From Usnea hakonensis (lineage: Eukaryota; Ascomycota; Lecanoromycetes; Lecanorales; Parmeliaceae), in NCBI GenBank assembly GCA_013423325.1, contig BLJB01000053.1, positions 1 to 48,842 of the forward strand: a DNA stretch of 48,842 bases, written 5' to 3'. How positions within the stretch are numbered: the first letter of the stretch is position 1; each line of letters starts with the position of its first letter. Shown piece after piece: positions 1 through 11,719 of this stretch. Under the pieces are notes generated by a model. The model was not told the origin of the DNA, ran no database searches, and saw only the letters and a program-made list of their open reading frames with translations. Position numbers and translations under genes: made by a program.

Positions 1-86
1 TGTAGTGCATGAGCCTTCTTGATCGCCCCCCGAGCTCTCTTGCGTAATTTCTCCTTCCTCCGCCTCGCTTCGTTATCAACAGCCAT
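1..86 (-). CDS. 5' end of a MADS-like gene, cut by the window edge
   Basis: An ATG at 86 on the minus strand opens a frame that stays open to base 1. The 28 visible residues are very basic (MAVDNEARRRKEKLRKRARG, then AIKKAHALH). The pattern of arginines and lysines followed by KKAH resembles the first half of a MADS box (RRxxLxKKAxEL), as in the other short MADS-like genes of this window. It is divergent from the complete MADS-like gene at 600. Only the N-terminus is visible, so the family call is an inference. A generic basic coiled coil is the alternative. Confidence 0.42.
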   Translation of the reverse strand, partial: MAVDNEARRRKEKLRKRARGAIKKAHAL

Positions 87-326
87 GTTCTCTTGGTTTC
101 GATGAACATAAAATCGTTCAGCGGAGAACGTGCATCTCGCCGCTGATTTCCATCACACGCTAGTCTTAAGATACTGTCAGAGTTACTAGAGGCGCTTTGC
201 TGACGACTAGGTGCTCCTCTGTCGTCAGGAACTAAGAACCTCCGGGAGTGCCAATAATCCTCTCTCACCACCGCATATGTACTGGAATTGACGTTTCGAA
301 AGGTGACAGGGGAAGATAGAAGAAAC

Positions 327-1293
327 CCACAGGTAATCAGAGGGTGTCCCTACTCTCCCAGTGCCAGAATCGGAGCGCAAGGAACGGGGCCAAAATTGGA
401 ACTTTGGTTTGGGGGGAGAGTTCCAAAAATGGAACTCGAGGGACGGTCCACAAATGGAGTACAGAAGTGCGAGGATGACGAGATAAAGGGATCCAAAAGT
501 GGAGCAGGAAGTTCAGAGATATATTGGTGCTCGTCTTTAATATGTTCCTTCGCCCGTTCTCTGCTAAGGACGTTGTCGAATGAACAGGAAAGGTAGAAAA
601 TGCCTTACGCAGCAAAAGCAAAAGCGCAGCAGTTCACCAGAAGGAAACCAAACTTGATGAAAAAGGCAGATCAGCTGGCGCGATTATGTCACGCGGACGT
701 TGCATTGATCATCCGCAGAAATGGAAGGTATTATACTTATCGATCGACCGATTACGAACGGTGGCCTCCCAGTATGATAGAGATCGTATGTATGAACCGG
801 GTGTATCGATCTTTGAGCTGACTTGAGCTATCAGGAATCCTCGTACCCGTTACCTGTCAGTCTGCTGTCCAAAGACTTTGATTACACCATTCATGAAGTT
901 CCGTATAACTCAAAGGTGGAGGAACCGTCAAACGAGAGGTCTCGTTCAGTTGAGACTTCGGAAGGCACATGAGTTTGAGGGATCGGATGTCGCACCGCAT
1001 GTATCTGGCAGTATGGGTAATGCTATACGGTAGCGACGTTGAGGAAGCCGAGATAACAATGCTAATACCTGCTCTCTTGACAGGGGCATCCTCGGAGTAG
1101 GCTGGTCGTCAGGAATTCTTTTTGACCCGCCAGTTGCTTTCAATAGTATATTGGAGGTCCTGTTGTGTCTTTGCTATGGTTGGGTGGGGGAAGAAGTAGG
1201 GATGGGCAGAAGTAGGATGGGCAGAAGCAGAAAGATGGGGAAAAGAAGTGGGCATGCATTTGAGCCCAAAAAAAAACGGCTCCTATTTTGACC
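327..1293. repeat. left arm of a ~0.95 kb inverted repeat
   Basis: This stretch reappears in inverted orientation at about 24485-25376. Shared landmarks, in order, are: the CAGTGCCAGAATCGGAGCGC block near 359, the MADS-like coding exon, its intron, the downstream tract to the CTTTGCTATGG block near 1171, the purine-rich GGGGAAAAGAAGTGGG stretch near 1235, and the GGCTCCTATTTTG block ending near 1293. The two arms differ by scattered substitutions and small indels. For example, the left arm carries about 45 bases just before the ATG that the right arm lacks. Neither arm shows the heavy TpA conversion seen in between. Boundaries were set by eye and may be off by 10-20 bases. Confidence 0.8.
600..972 (+). 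CDS. short MADS-box-like protein (107 aa, two exons)
   Basis: The model has exon 1 at 600-785, an intron at 786-834 (GTATGT donor, GCTGAC branch-like site, TATCAG acceptor) and exon 2 at 835-972. It gives 107 aa with no internal stop. Residues about 10-46 match a MADS-box DNA-binding motif: FTRRKPNLMKKADQLARLC, then HADVALIIRRNGRYYTYRS. The order is FxRRxxxLxKKAxxL, an acidic-hydrophobic strand, then a GRYYTY strand. Canonical MADS factors bind CArG-type sites as dimers. This protein is little more than the domain plus a ~45-residue polar tail, so it may act only through a partner. The ATG follows GAAA. Unspliced, the frame would end after 73 aa. The intron is supported because the 41.6 kb relative has a 49-nt intron at the same position. 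Confidence 0.68.
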
Positions 1294-1776
1294 GTCGCTC
1301 ACATGCAAATTCCAATATATAAATAGTAGGAGGATGAAGCTAGCACTGGCAGAGACAGTCCTATGAAGCGCAGTCAAAGCTGACAGGTGCTCGCTTTGGA
1401 GCATGTGCTTTGATACATGAATTGGAAAGCTAGTAGAATCAACGGAGCACCAACGGCGATGATGATATCGATTTCGTCACTGCCAGTGTGGCGTCGCAGT
1501 CGTTCAGTGTATACCTAGGTGACAGACACTGACACCGATTAGTTCAACCTCGTACCTGGCCGCCGCAAATTGGCATTGAGAGATCATATGTCTGAGAAGC
1601 GAAGAAGCAAAATTGTTCACTATACTCTACATCTGCTAGATAACGCCTCTCTGTGCGAATCTTAGATTGATCCGTCTCGCTCATATACCGTACTGTCTCA
1701 GCAACTAAATCTGAGGTTTTGTCGCTTTAGACCCAGCTGTGATTGCCTGTTGGATGATAAGCTGCGCCGCTTCGCA
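1294..1776. other. no gene seen
   Basis: No frame here has a recognisable motif or plausible splice sites. It separates the inverted-repeat arm from the convergent end of the DUF7924 pseudogene. Base composition is ordinary, without the TpA-rich character of the tract beyond 4.65 kb. Confidence 0.5.
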
Positions 1777-2810
1777 TTAAAGTAAATAAAATGCCATGAA
1801 AGTGGGCGAGTAGACTGATTGCTTGAATTGTTTAAGAAGGCGAAGATATATACTTCTCGCGCGTCAGTGCTGCTGCCCGCCAGCTCGCTTATTTATTGGC
1901 TTCTTAAATGCTGGCTCGGTTTCCTGGGTGAACGATGTAGTCGGCGTGACTTCCTGCGAGCCTAGAAAGCTTGACTGGCTATCTTCTTCGCCTAATATCG
2001 ATTCGGCGTTTGATTACTGTGAACTCTGAGGTGTAGATTGGGAGAACGAAGTAGATTGAGAAAGGTCAAAACTGATACTGGCTGGTAAGTCGTCGATGGC
2101 CGAGCAGATCCTTTAATGGAGTTTCGGCATATAAGTATCGTACACGTTCTTGGTAAATTTGTAAGCTGTCCATTTCTCCTTACCATCCAATGCCGTGAAG
2201 TTAAATGTGTGGATCGGATGGCGATAGAAGGTAGTCTTATCCCCTTTAATCATGGGGTAGTGTCCGTAGATTCTGACAGACCTATAATCATACGAAATAG
2301 AAAAGGCGAGGATCTCCCGATCTAGCTTTTTCTCGCACTTCACCGACCGAAAAGGTTTGATAAGAGCTCTTACGGCGACGGTCATACTGTGCGCATTCTG
2401 GCGATCGGTAACCTCGAGAGCGGCAGCGCCGCACTTTACCTCGCAGGTGAGGAAGGGGAAGTACATTCGCGTTGTAGCCATGAAATATGTAATGAACTTG
2501 GAGCCAGGCTTATCTACAAACGGTTTCAGCTTATTCAGTTGTTCCTGGGTGAATGCGGATCCCCCGAATCCTACGGAAAAGTCGGGTTGTGGACGAGTTT
2601 TATGTAAAGGGAACGAGAATACGCTGTTCCAGCCTTTATTAGTTGTTTCGTAGAGATGATTGAGGTGGGTGGCGCCGTAGGTCGCCAATGTCTGTCTTGT
2701 ATTTTCCGGGAAGTTCTCTTGAATAGGTCATCGCGAAATAATGAGTCTGGAGGGACCATCTGTTCTGTTTCCAGCAATGTCCGGCAAAGATCTCTGACAT
2801 CCTTTGGAAT

Positions 2811-2858
<48 letters not shown>

Positions 2859-3455
2859 GAATTCTCGCATGTAGCTGCCTTCGTCTTCAAGCTCAATTAT
2901 ATAGTCCGGATTCCTGTAATGAGCGCTCTTGGCTTCTCGTGGTAGCTGATCGCTGGGTGTCTGAAGGCTTGACTGCGATTTCTTGCGGCCTAGGGAAGAT
3001 GAGGACTTCTTCCTCGCAAAGAGATGATGTAGATGAGTAAAAGGGTGCATTGCTCGAAACGGTTCTCTGGTGTAATACTCCCGTAACCAATCTGTCTATC
3101 CTAGCTCTTTTGGTGACTTGCCCCTCTCAAAATATTCTCTGATCTGGCTGTCTTGTTCGAAGTACTCTTTTCGCCACCTTCCAATCTGAACCCAATGCTG
3201 GAGCGGGTCAATGCTGACCTCGCTGATGTTATACGCCGGGGAGGTTCGTAGTCGCTTTGAAGGAGGTTGCTCCCGAGTTCGAAAAAAAGAGGGATGCCTA
3301 GCTTGTTCTTCTTGTCTTCGTTTTCGTTTTCGAGAGGATGTGGATGGTTTATAGAAGGTTTGCGGGCGCTGTAGTTCCTCAAACAGGTCAGCGCTACGAT
3401 ATAGTAAGAGAAGCAGTACTGTTGTAAAGGCGCATACTTTTCTGCCCTCGGGCAT
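1777..3455 (-). pseudogene. DUF7924-family protein, disrupted
   Basis: The minus-strand frame from the ATG at 3455 matches fungal DUF7924 proteins as I know them. It has a basic KRKRRQEE stretch, a GRWRKEYFEQDSQIREYFER segment, then DLCRTLLETEQ and DSLFRDDLF. A conserved core follows: FMATTRMYFPFLTCEVKCGA, TDRQNAHSMTVAVRALI, IYGHYP, FYRHPIHTFNFTALDGKEKW and TAYKF. Defects in order are: TAG near 3098; an apparent internal deletion with frame change near 2690, where IQDR runs straight into LATYGATHL; TAA after MPKLH near 2113; and two more stops before the final TAA at 1777. The stops are one C-to-T step from CAA, CAG or CGA. A run of Asp codons replaces the usual short acidic spacer. The function of DUF7924 is unknown to me. 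Confidence 0.8.
2812..2858. repeat. (ATC)n microsatellite encoding an Asp run
   Basis: About 16 consecutive ATC triplets lie inside the DUF7924 pseudogene. On the minus strand they read as an unbroken Asp tract between MREF and IPKDV. The His, Ser and Met runs in other frames are shadows of the same repeat. Confidence 0.9.
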
Positions 3456-4650
3456 ATTGCTTCCTGGAGGGGAAAGAGGTGCCTGTACTTCCTTGATATA
3501 ATTGCTCTTGGATAAAGACTGCTTGTGAGACTGTCGTATTGCTTGTAGACGTAGGCTTTTGCGAGAGGCTTACTGTTTTTTGATGCCTTGAGGCTGCTTC
3601 CCTATAAATGATTAGCTTAGATACTCAAAATGTGAAACCAGAATACTTTATCTTGAACCTTTGGTTCTGAAGGTTGCCGCTGACTTTTCTTGCTCTTTAA
3701 CTTTGCTTGACCGTGGTCTATGTCGATTGGAATGAAATAATAGATCTTTATGTAGTCGCTGATTTAAAATAGTAACAAAATAGCTATAGGAAGGTTCGAT
3801 AGAAGATGGAGTGGTCAATAGCGCGAAAAGTCTTGGCGAGATGCATGACGTTAAATTAGCGCCCACTGGACCCCGCAGCCGGCTCACTCCGACTCAGCTT
3901 CCACTTCAGAGTAGCTGGATTAAGGTATCGTTAATCCCACAAAGTTTGACAAACCAATCGCAAGTGTACTGTTCAGTTTGTGTTTCAAATTAGATCGCCT
4001 GACCACAGGCCATATCGGTCGAATAAGATGTTATGATGAAACAAGGAATGAGTCATAGCTGCTGATACCCTCCAAGGGTTCTTGCATGGGGATTATTAGT
4101 TCTATTGGTGGCCGATTCGAATCGTCAACCACAGTCGAAGGCGGTCACCCACGATTACCATGGAAAACCATACACACCGTGATTTCGCCGGATGATCCCG
4201 TCACGCCAAACCCGATTTTTATTTCCGCTCACTTTAAACTAGGTTTACAAATTGTGTGGTTACCGATTGAGAAAAAGCCTGTGAAGTAATCCCAGATTAC
4301 AATCTTACTGTGTAGACAGCAGTCATCCATTTTGCGTGGCGGGGGCAACATTTTTCGAACATTGACTATTCCAATTTCTACTAAGACGGAACCATAAGGC
4401 TCCTCGACCCTATTGCGTAATACCCTGAAAATCTTAATCCCTCGTAATATTAATGTGTGTCGTCCCCATAATCTGCCTATCCGTCTAAGTTACCTCCAGT
4501 CGTTATTTACCTGGCTCGCCATCTTCCGTCCTGTCGCGCTTATGGAAGCCTTTGTGCGGCCCGGAGGCATAGGTGCAGATATTAGGGTGGTGCCGTCGTC
4601 GCCGTTGAAGGGCGTCTTGCGGCACTTGTAACTATAGTGAGATTCTGAAG
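3456..4650. other. intergenic, no supported gene
   Basis: The stretch just upstream of the DUF7924 ATG (to about 3600) may still hold decayed N-terminal coding sequence of that gene, but I could not join it in frame. An ATG frame of 67 codons at 4086-4289 has no recognisable motif and no RIP-type stops, so it could be a small gene or chance. Beyond about 4650 the composition changes abruptly to TpA-rich. Confidence 0.4.
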
Positions 4651-6317
4651 TGCTGGATTCGAAGAAACATTTCTTGATCTAAGGGCTAAGAGTAGGAATC
4701 GAACCGGTGATATTGATAACGTATATCTCTACCCTGCTAAGTATTTAGCGCTCGAAACGATTTGAGGTAGTGGCGGATGGTTCTTACGTATTCTAGGTGA
4801 TAAGGTAAGGCAGGTCGTCTGATGAGAGTGAGTTTTAGGGCTTTAGCGCTTTGAGTTTGGTCTTTTTCTTATAAGTGATATCGGTAGTATTACTGATACG
4901 GTGAAGGTTGCTTGTTTTTACTACCGAGGCTACGGCCGCTCTAACGGTTTATTAAACCGTTATACTGGGAATATGGGTGGGCTGACTTATAGTAAACCAA
5001 ATCCGAAAAGTATATATATTAGAATCTTCTTTGCGATTTTTATTTGCAGGTTCTAGAATATTATTATCGGGTATACTACGAGGCATATGTCGGTGAAAGT
5101 AGAGAGACCTAAACCGTATAAGCATAAGCTATACTGCTTAGAGCCTATATGGTTCACGGCTTACTGCCCTGGAAGAAGGCAAAGTCCTCATTCCTAGTTC
5201 GGCCGCTATAACTACTAGGGATTGCTTCGTCCTATAGTTTCTGTAACGGCGAGTATTGGGTTAAGATGAAAGCTATTAAGATAATAGTCGATGCGATTTG
5301 AAGTAAGCCGAGGGTCTATAGGTATATAAGATTAGCTCTAGTATGGATAGGCCTATGAAATATGGTTAGAGTTAGATATATCGTGATAGCGACTTTGCCG
5401 GCTGTATTGGCGCACAATTGGAGGATCTGCGCTATCTAGCTCTATTTGAGACTGTATATAATTTGTGCATGGTCCAAGTTTTCGACATATCGGCCTATAC
5501 TATAATATACGGATAGCGTCGTGAAGACTTGGCTGGTCATCGCTATAAGCTAAGATTCGTTGTTAGAGCGAGGCGGGATTGGGGAGAGTCTGGAATACGA
5601 ACGAAGGTGAAGAAGGTAACGAAGGTATCCGGTCTTACGTAGCGAAGGATGAAGATGTCGGTACCTATACGTATACCGCAAATGATGAAAGAGACTGCAG
5701 ATAATGTTAAAGATATAGTATTCAATATAATACCTTAATTCGAGCCTCTGGTGGATGACATGATAGCTGTATATAACTTATTGCCCAAGTTGCGAAGAGA
5801 GAAGTGAGCAATATAGTAGGATGAGAAGAGGTCATCTTGGCCTCTATAAACAAACGGGTCAGTAGTAAGGTCCATAGTTCAGGTACATAAAATCGAGAAC
5901 TAGCGGTAATGCGAGGATTTACCGTAGTCGCGGGAACGTCTAGACGGATAATACAAGGTGTCCGATAGTTGGCGCCGTTCGTGTAAAGCAGAAAGCTAGG
6001 TGCGATGACGACTAAGGTATACCCTGCTAGCCCGTGGTGGAGATGAGCACTGTTGCAAGGATCTCTAGCTTGAGAGATGGTTGCAATGACCTTGGGAGTA
6101 GTGATCTATCGTGCACGTGGCTTGTATAAGGTAGGCGGTACTGTCCCTCAATTATGCTGAGTTTTTCGCTAAGAGAAAGCAAATTCCGCTCAAACTATTA
6201 TCCTACTCCCGTGTTCAGTGGACTGTAACCTAGCTAGGCCGGTAAATAACAAATAAAATATAAATCTCTCGTAAGTCAATATTGGATCCCTTCATTTAGT
6301 TTGCTAACTATACCCAA

Positions 6318-7740
6318 TGTCTTCTCTAAACGCTCTGAATGGTCTTATTAACGATGTCGCCGTTACAGCATAGGCTGATGCTGGACGGTATAACCCCGAG
6401 GCTTATGCGACCCTGCTACAATACGTCTAGAGACTAATACTGGCGGTCGAGAAGCTATTGGAGACTGCCAAACGATTGCTGTATCAAGTAAGCAATTTCT
6501 ACGATGATCGTATAGTAGATGGTATTAATTGATAAATCTGACTTTGCTAATTATAGCTACCTATCAATATCGTTATCCGGGTAGCGGCCGAATTAGGCTT
6601 TTTCGAAGCTATAGATGCTGTGGACCGCAGTCTAATCTACGCTCGAGAGATAGCCGACTCTAAAAAAGTGGATAAGCTCCTTATCGGTGTGATAGCGCCG
6701 CTGCTTTGATGCGAGATGAGGAACGTCTACTAATAGTATATAGTTCGCATAATGCGCGTCCTGACGGCTGTAGGTATCTGTAATAAGTCTGGTCGCTGCG
6801 AATACTCGCCTAATGGTATTACCCACGAATTTATATTAGGCGGGCTTGGGGATGGCGTCAAGTGCATGTTTGTGATATGTGTTATGAACTTTCGAGCGAG
6901 CTTGCTGATGTTGGTATAGCTACGATACTGTCGTGCCGGCCGCTGCTAGTATGGTCGAGTCTCTAGCACGTACTGGGCCCCACGTCCCCTAGACCCCATA
7001 AGTGACGGCCTTCGCATATGCCGAGAAAGAAACTCTATTTGAATAGATAAAGAAATATCCGGAGCAGCGAAAATACTTTGATAATTATATGGCAGTACGC
7101 CGCAAAGAAATACCTAGATAGTTCGAGATCTTTCTAATTATAGAAGAATTTAAGACCGAGCTGCGTTCCGGTCCGTAAGACGTCTTGATAGTGGATATTA
7201 GAGCGAGCTATAGACATGATTTAGTACTCTTCAAGGAGTAGCACTAAGATCTTCGTGGACGTTATATCCTTTAAGACCGGCGCGAAACGATCGAGTCTAT
7301 ACAGCATCCGTTTCCTAATATCGAACCGATAATTTACGACTTTTTCGCCCCTTAGCCTGTCGTCGGTATATACGCAAACTTGGAGGCTGGAATGGCTAGC
7401 TAATTGCGATATTATTTCCTAGGTTCCCGTATCTACTATTTCGGCACCGTATGTCACGACTGGGCGGACGAGCCCTATATCGAGTTCCTCTCTAATACTG
7501 CTAAGGCGATGAAGAGGGGATATTCAACTCTCCTAATCTATAACTATATTATGCCGGAGATAGGAGCACCGATCCGCGTAGCTGCGATAGATATGTAGAT
7601 GATGAGTTTATTTGCTAGGATAGAAAGAACGGAAAGTCAATAGCGAGTCATTCTCGACGCGAGCGGACTGAAGTTGGTGCAGGTTTAGTACTTAGTAGCG
7701 AAATCCGAGTCTATAATAGAGGCAAAGTTGAAATAGACTG
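6318..7740 (+). pseudogene. SAM-dependent O-methyltransferase, RIP-inactivated
   Basis: An ATG at 6318 starts MSSLNALNGLINDVAVTA followed by TAG. The trace continues through a GTAAGC donor-like site and an INIVIRVAAELGFFEAI segment typical of the dimerisation region of fungal O-methyltransferases. Downstream come a mutated SAM-binding strand (VDIRASY, expected VDIGGS), FPNIEPIIYDFF, and the best preserved block at 7404-7598: IYYFGTVCHDWADE, AKAMKRGYSTLLIYNYIMPE, then TGAP-like GAPIRVAAIDM. The CHDW motif corresponds to the catalytic His region of this family (HDW). MMSLFARIERTESQ and a SESIIEAKL tail follow. Many TAG codons sit where Trp or Gln is expected. Active relatives methylate phenolic polyketides; no polyketide synthase is visible here. 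Confidence 0.8.
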
Positions 7741-8149
7741 GGTACGACAGTCGATGACGAGAAAAACCAACCTCATTGTCTACTAAATTTTGGCCGCAAG
7801 TCCTGGAAATTGATGCACTGTCTCTGAACACATATATAACGAAGGGCCTTGGCAGAGGCTTCTTATGGTATCCAGTAGCATTTTACTACTACATAGCTTT
7901 ACAATCAATCAATCGTCTTCGTCCTCTAGCGTTATTACTCGTGAAGAAGAAGTGAACACTAGTGGTACCGTTAGCTCTTGTATCGAATCAGGTGGTCAAT
8001 CAACATGCACAATCTAGATCAGCATAGTCCGAGAAAACTGAGACCTCTCAATGGACTAAACCATCGGCAATTATTCGAACCTCTTCACACTAATTTACAC
8101 GCTCGCAAACGGTCTCTAAAGATCTGCCAGTCGCAAAGCTAAGTATTCC

Positions 8150-10500
8150 TCAATCCTCATCAATTACGACTCGTCTTCTTAAATCCATCCTTGCCTTATC
8201 ATTGCTGATCCAAATTCCCTGATATGATTCCCTTGTCTCGGAAACCTCATTGTCGCTAATCCCGAGAGAGTCTTTTAGAATCCAAATTCTTGGTTTCTCT
8301 GCGCGGAGAGCGTCATGCTCACAGACACTTGGGTCTTTATCATTGATATCCCTAAGATTAGGTGGCTCTAGACCTTCAACGTGGGGAAGAAATCTTAATA
8401 GCGGCCTAAACGCTTGACTCAACACGACTTGAAAGCCACCAGTCACGACAGTTACCGCGATCATAATCACAGCTTGGCCCAGATAAGCCCACTATTGATT
8501 CTTATCTCGAGTAAGGAAGAACAATCCAACCAGATAAACCTCGAATATGTAAACTCCTACAAATAGTTGAGTAAGCGCTGCCGGATAGAGTAAACCGCCG
8601 GTGTCGCTATCTAATTTCGTGACGTATAAGATATTGTATCGAAATACTATCCAAAACATACAGAAGGCTATAAGAATAACGATAAGTACCAGTGGTGCGA
8701 TGACGGAGTAGATGATACCTGTCTTAGATATTAGCCGAGCTCGTGAGACGGCTTCTCTGGGGTTCCGCACCAATGCAGGCTAGGTTGGTAAAGACTGGGT
8801 ATACCGTTGCCTATAAAACCTTTAAAAGACTAACTCGTCGTTGCCGCTGCTCTCTAGGCGTACGGTCCATTAACGGCGAGATAATAAGATACTGCAAGAG
8901 CCCCGATATCTGCACCAGTTCGCCGGCGCTGATGGAGAGCGCCTATAGCATAAGATAGGACAGAAAGTAGTTACTAGTTTTGGGGAGATTGGTCGCCAAG
9001 AACGTAGGTAAAGAATCGAAGCCGTAATAGATCTGGCCGACTATCGTAGCAGCGCTAGAAGATAGAGCAACCGTCAGGAATACCTGGATAAAGAGGAAAC
9101 TAAAGTAATACTTCTAAACCGCAAGGTCCAAGGCGGTCTAAAAAGCAAATCCCTATTGTTGTACTAGGAGTCGAATAATCATAGGTAGCAATAAAGTGAG
9201 AATAATGAGAACGGCTTAGGGTAGAATACCCTGAAGGAAGCCTAAAAGCCAAGGCCTGTATTGTATTAATAAGGGAAGCAAAGTCGTGAGGGTCCCTAGC
9301 TGGGACAAGAATCCGGTAAGAGCCACGGGAACCGCCTATCTAATAACGATGGCTGCCATTGACCCTATCACCAAGATACTGCGAATGTAGCGTTCCCATC
9401 ATGTTAAACCAACGTTGTGCCAGACCACAGCGCCGGTAGAACTATCGACGTATCGAGGAGAGAGGCGGAAAGGCGAAAAATGTATAACGGATTAATAGAT
9501 AACGTACGTATCGATTGACTATTCGAATTGAATTAAAGCTAAGTAAAGATACTTGTTTTGATAAGCAGGATCCTAGTCTTCTATAATTTCGATATTCAGC
9601 CTCGCAATCTCACAACGATAGAGGTATATCAGGTCGACTTTCTCCCCGAGCGGAACGATGGATACTATCTATCCAATACGTGAGTAAGGTAGACGCACCA
9701 ACTCACGTTCGTTATATAGGTCGACTAAGGTCCCGCTTCCGGAGTGGAGTCTAATAGCTCTAGATATAAGACGTGTCTCCGCGGCTTCGAGTCGAGCTAC
9801 AAGCTTATCATGCTATTTGAGTTTTCGATCTAGCATCTTATAGTCTCGGTTAATCTAAACCCGATATAGACCCTTAGCTATTCTCTGATAGATAGTAAAT
9901 AGCTTCTCTTGAGAACAAAGGTGATACGGTATATCCGAGATGAGAACAATATATAGGGTCCTACGAAAGGAAAGGTGTTCCTGACGGATCTGAACGTAGA
10001 ATCGGGACTCCTTATAGATTGTGTAGTATGCCTGTATCACCATGATCAAAGCCAGCACGAGGTACGCCTAGTAATAACTGCTATGGTGGACGCCGACACC
10101 GCCCCAAGTAAGCCGATTCAAACCCTAAACGCCAGTATTTGACTTCTTCCCGTAAACGACGCTAAGGGGCAAGAGAATTGGGAGTATAGCGGCGGCAGTC
10201 GGGACGAAGATCTTGATAATAGTACGTAAGTAATATAAGAAGAAGAATACGTCTATACCCGAATTCTGTAAGATATATTGGTCTTCCGTCCTAAAAACGG
10301 GTTTGATCCAAGAGAATAGGCCCGAGTGTTCGTCTTGAGACGGAGGCGTATATAGATAACTATACCGGGGTTTTTAGTGAAGGCTATGGAGTATTGGTAG
10401 GGGTACCTACTATAAAGCGGTTAATCTGCGCCGAAGTAGTAAGAACATTATAACTTCGATAATAAAGACTATCGCTAACGTAATCGTAGAGGAAGCCAGT
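8150..10500 (-). pseudogene. CSC1/OSCA-type mechanosensitive cation channel, RIP-inactivated
   Basis: Minus-strand fragments, N- to C-terminal, are: a first membrane helix (ASSTITLAIVFIIEVIMFLL) near 10470; WIKP and the KIFVPTAAAILPILLPL helix near 10190; HHSSYY-AYLVLALIMVIQAY and the RFYVQIRQEHL / VLISDIP stretch (9855-10058); the 7TM segment with FRYNILYVTKLDSDTGGLLY and QLFVGVYIFEVYLVGLFFL (8492-8773); and the C-terminal part with VTVVTGGFQVVLSQAFRPLL and KDSLGISDNEVSETR (8150-8470). These follow the order of the cytosolic and RSN1-like 7TM domains in fungal calcium-permeable stress-gated channels. Multiple stops and frame changes occur except in the last ~107 codons, which are open and less altered. 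Family members sit in the plasma membrane. Confidence 0.78.
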
Positions 10501-10820
10501 GACTATAGCGTTATACTACGAGAACTCTAAGCTACCTAGGACGGTGTATCGATAATAGAAGTAGACGGATAAACTATTACAGATATGGTTCATAGCTGGG
10601 AAGAATAAGTTCCATTCCTTGAACTAGCCTTTAAAAGGAAAAACAAGTCCTTGGCGTTAAGTAGACGGGTCCGTAAATGGTATACTATTCTATTTATTGC
10701 GCTTCATCTTATTATAGGCGCCTCTGCCTTCTTCGGCGATTGCTCTTTATTCCGCTCGGCTTTCGTAACTCTTATACTATGCCTGTAGCCGTAAAGAAGA
10801 TATCGTAAGAACTTTGGGAT

Positions 10821-11426
10821 ATGATCGCCGATAACCTGCTAGTACTATCTACAAGTTATGCCGCTATAGCATTCGATTTCCGGCTGAGGCCTCAGCAACA
10901 AAGGCACGCAGTAATATGGGACGCAATATTTCAAGACCCGACCTGGGTCTGTAAAGCGAGCGATACCGGCTACGAACCCGTGCTGATAGGCAAAGATCTA
11001 GATCGCTGCTGGCGTAATGATGTCTCGCCTCCTGAAAGCCCGTATCTCGTCCTGCTAGCTAACCCGTTCTAATTACTCTTAGAGAGAAAGCTCTTTCTAC
11101 AATCTTTGAGAGGCTATTAGGCCTAGGGAAAAAATCGAGAACTTCACCTGAACTCGGGAGTAACCTTGAACGTGATATATCTCTACGATTCAAATAATAG
11201 ACTTCTAGTGAAGATTTCGAATCTATTTAATCGATATAAAAGGGCTCGGATAGTAGTCTTATTCTGGCAAAGTAGTATAATCGAATTCGTCTATATTGAA
11301 ATAATCGTTGGCGCTAGAGGAATGGGTTCTGTACTTAAATCGTTCTTGGGCTATCGCCTAACCTTGGAATATATTGGTGGTACTCGAGCGCAGTATCGCT
11401 TTGAGTCGCATACTCGCTTAGAGTGA
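10821..11426 (+). pseudogene. unrecognised protein, one frame with three stops
   Basis: One plus-strand frame runs from ATG 10821 to 11426. TAA or TAG occurs only after LLVLLANPF-like text near 11070 and twice near 11120. The first part contains QQQRHAVIWDAIFQDPTWVC and GKDLDRCWRNDVSPPESPY; the second contains NVIYLYDSNNRLLVKISNLF and LGYRLTLEYIGGTRAQYRFE. The text is protein-like, but I do not recognise the family. It is divergent from the channel pseudogene. Confidence 0.45.
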
Positions 11427-11719
11427 TAAAAGATTATGACTAGCAATAAGTACTTGGAGGAAGGGCTGGTAGATATAGTCCAATATCTGATTCATAATGC
11501 TTTTAAGCGTATTTTAGACTTATATCAAAGACTAGATAAGTAGCTGCTATGCCGCCTCTTTAGCCGCCAGCGGCTGATAGGCGCTACCGCCCTTATACTT
11601 CGTCTTTACTTATCTGCCCCCTAGTGATATAGTCGGCGGTATAATGATATCCTAACTGGTCTTCGCTGTAATAAGTGCCGTTAGAACATATAGCTTCAAA
11701 TAACTTCGAAGAGATTCTC

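Noticed and set aside
2804..3040. Poly-His open frame
   Set aside because: It is the opposite-strand shadow of the Asp-encoding ATC repeat in the DUF7924 pseudogene.
4680..4750. tRNA-like sequence (GGTTCGATTCCTA on the minus strand)
   Set aside because: A T-arm-like stretch is present, but the acceptor and anticodon stems do not pair properly.
6318..7740. Secondary-metabolite biosynthetic cluster
   Set aside because: Only one O-methyltransferase remnant is recognisable; no synthase, P450 or cluster regulator is visible.
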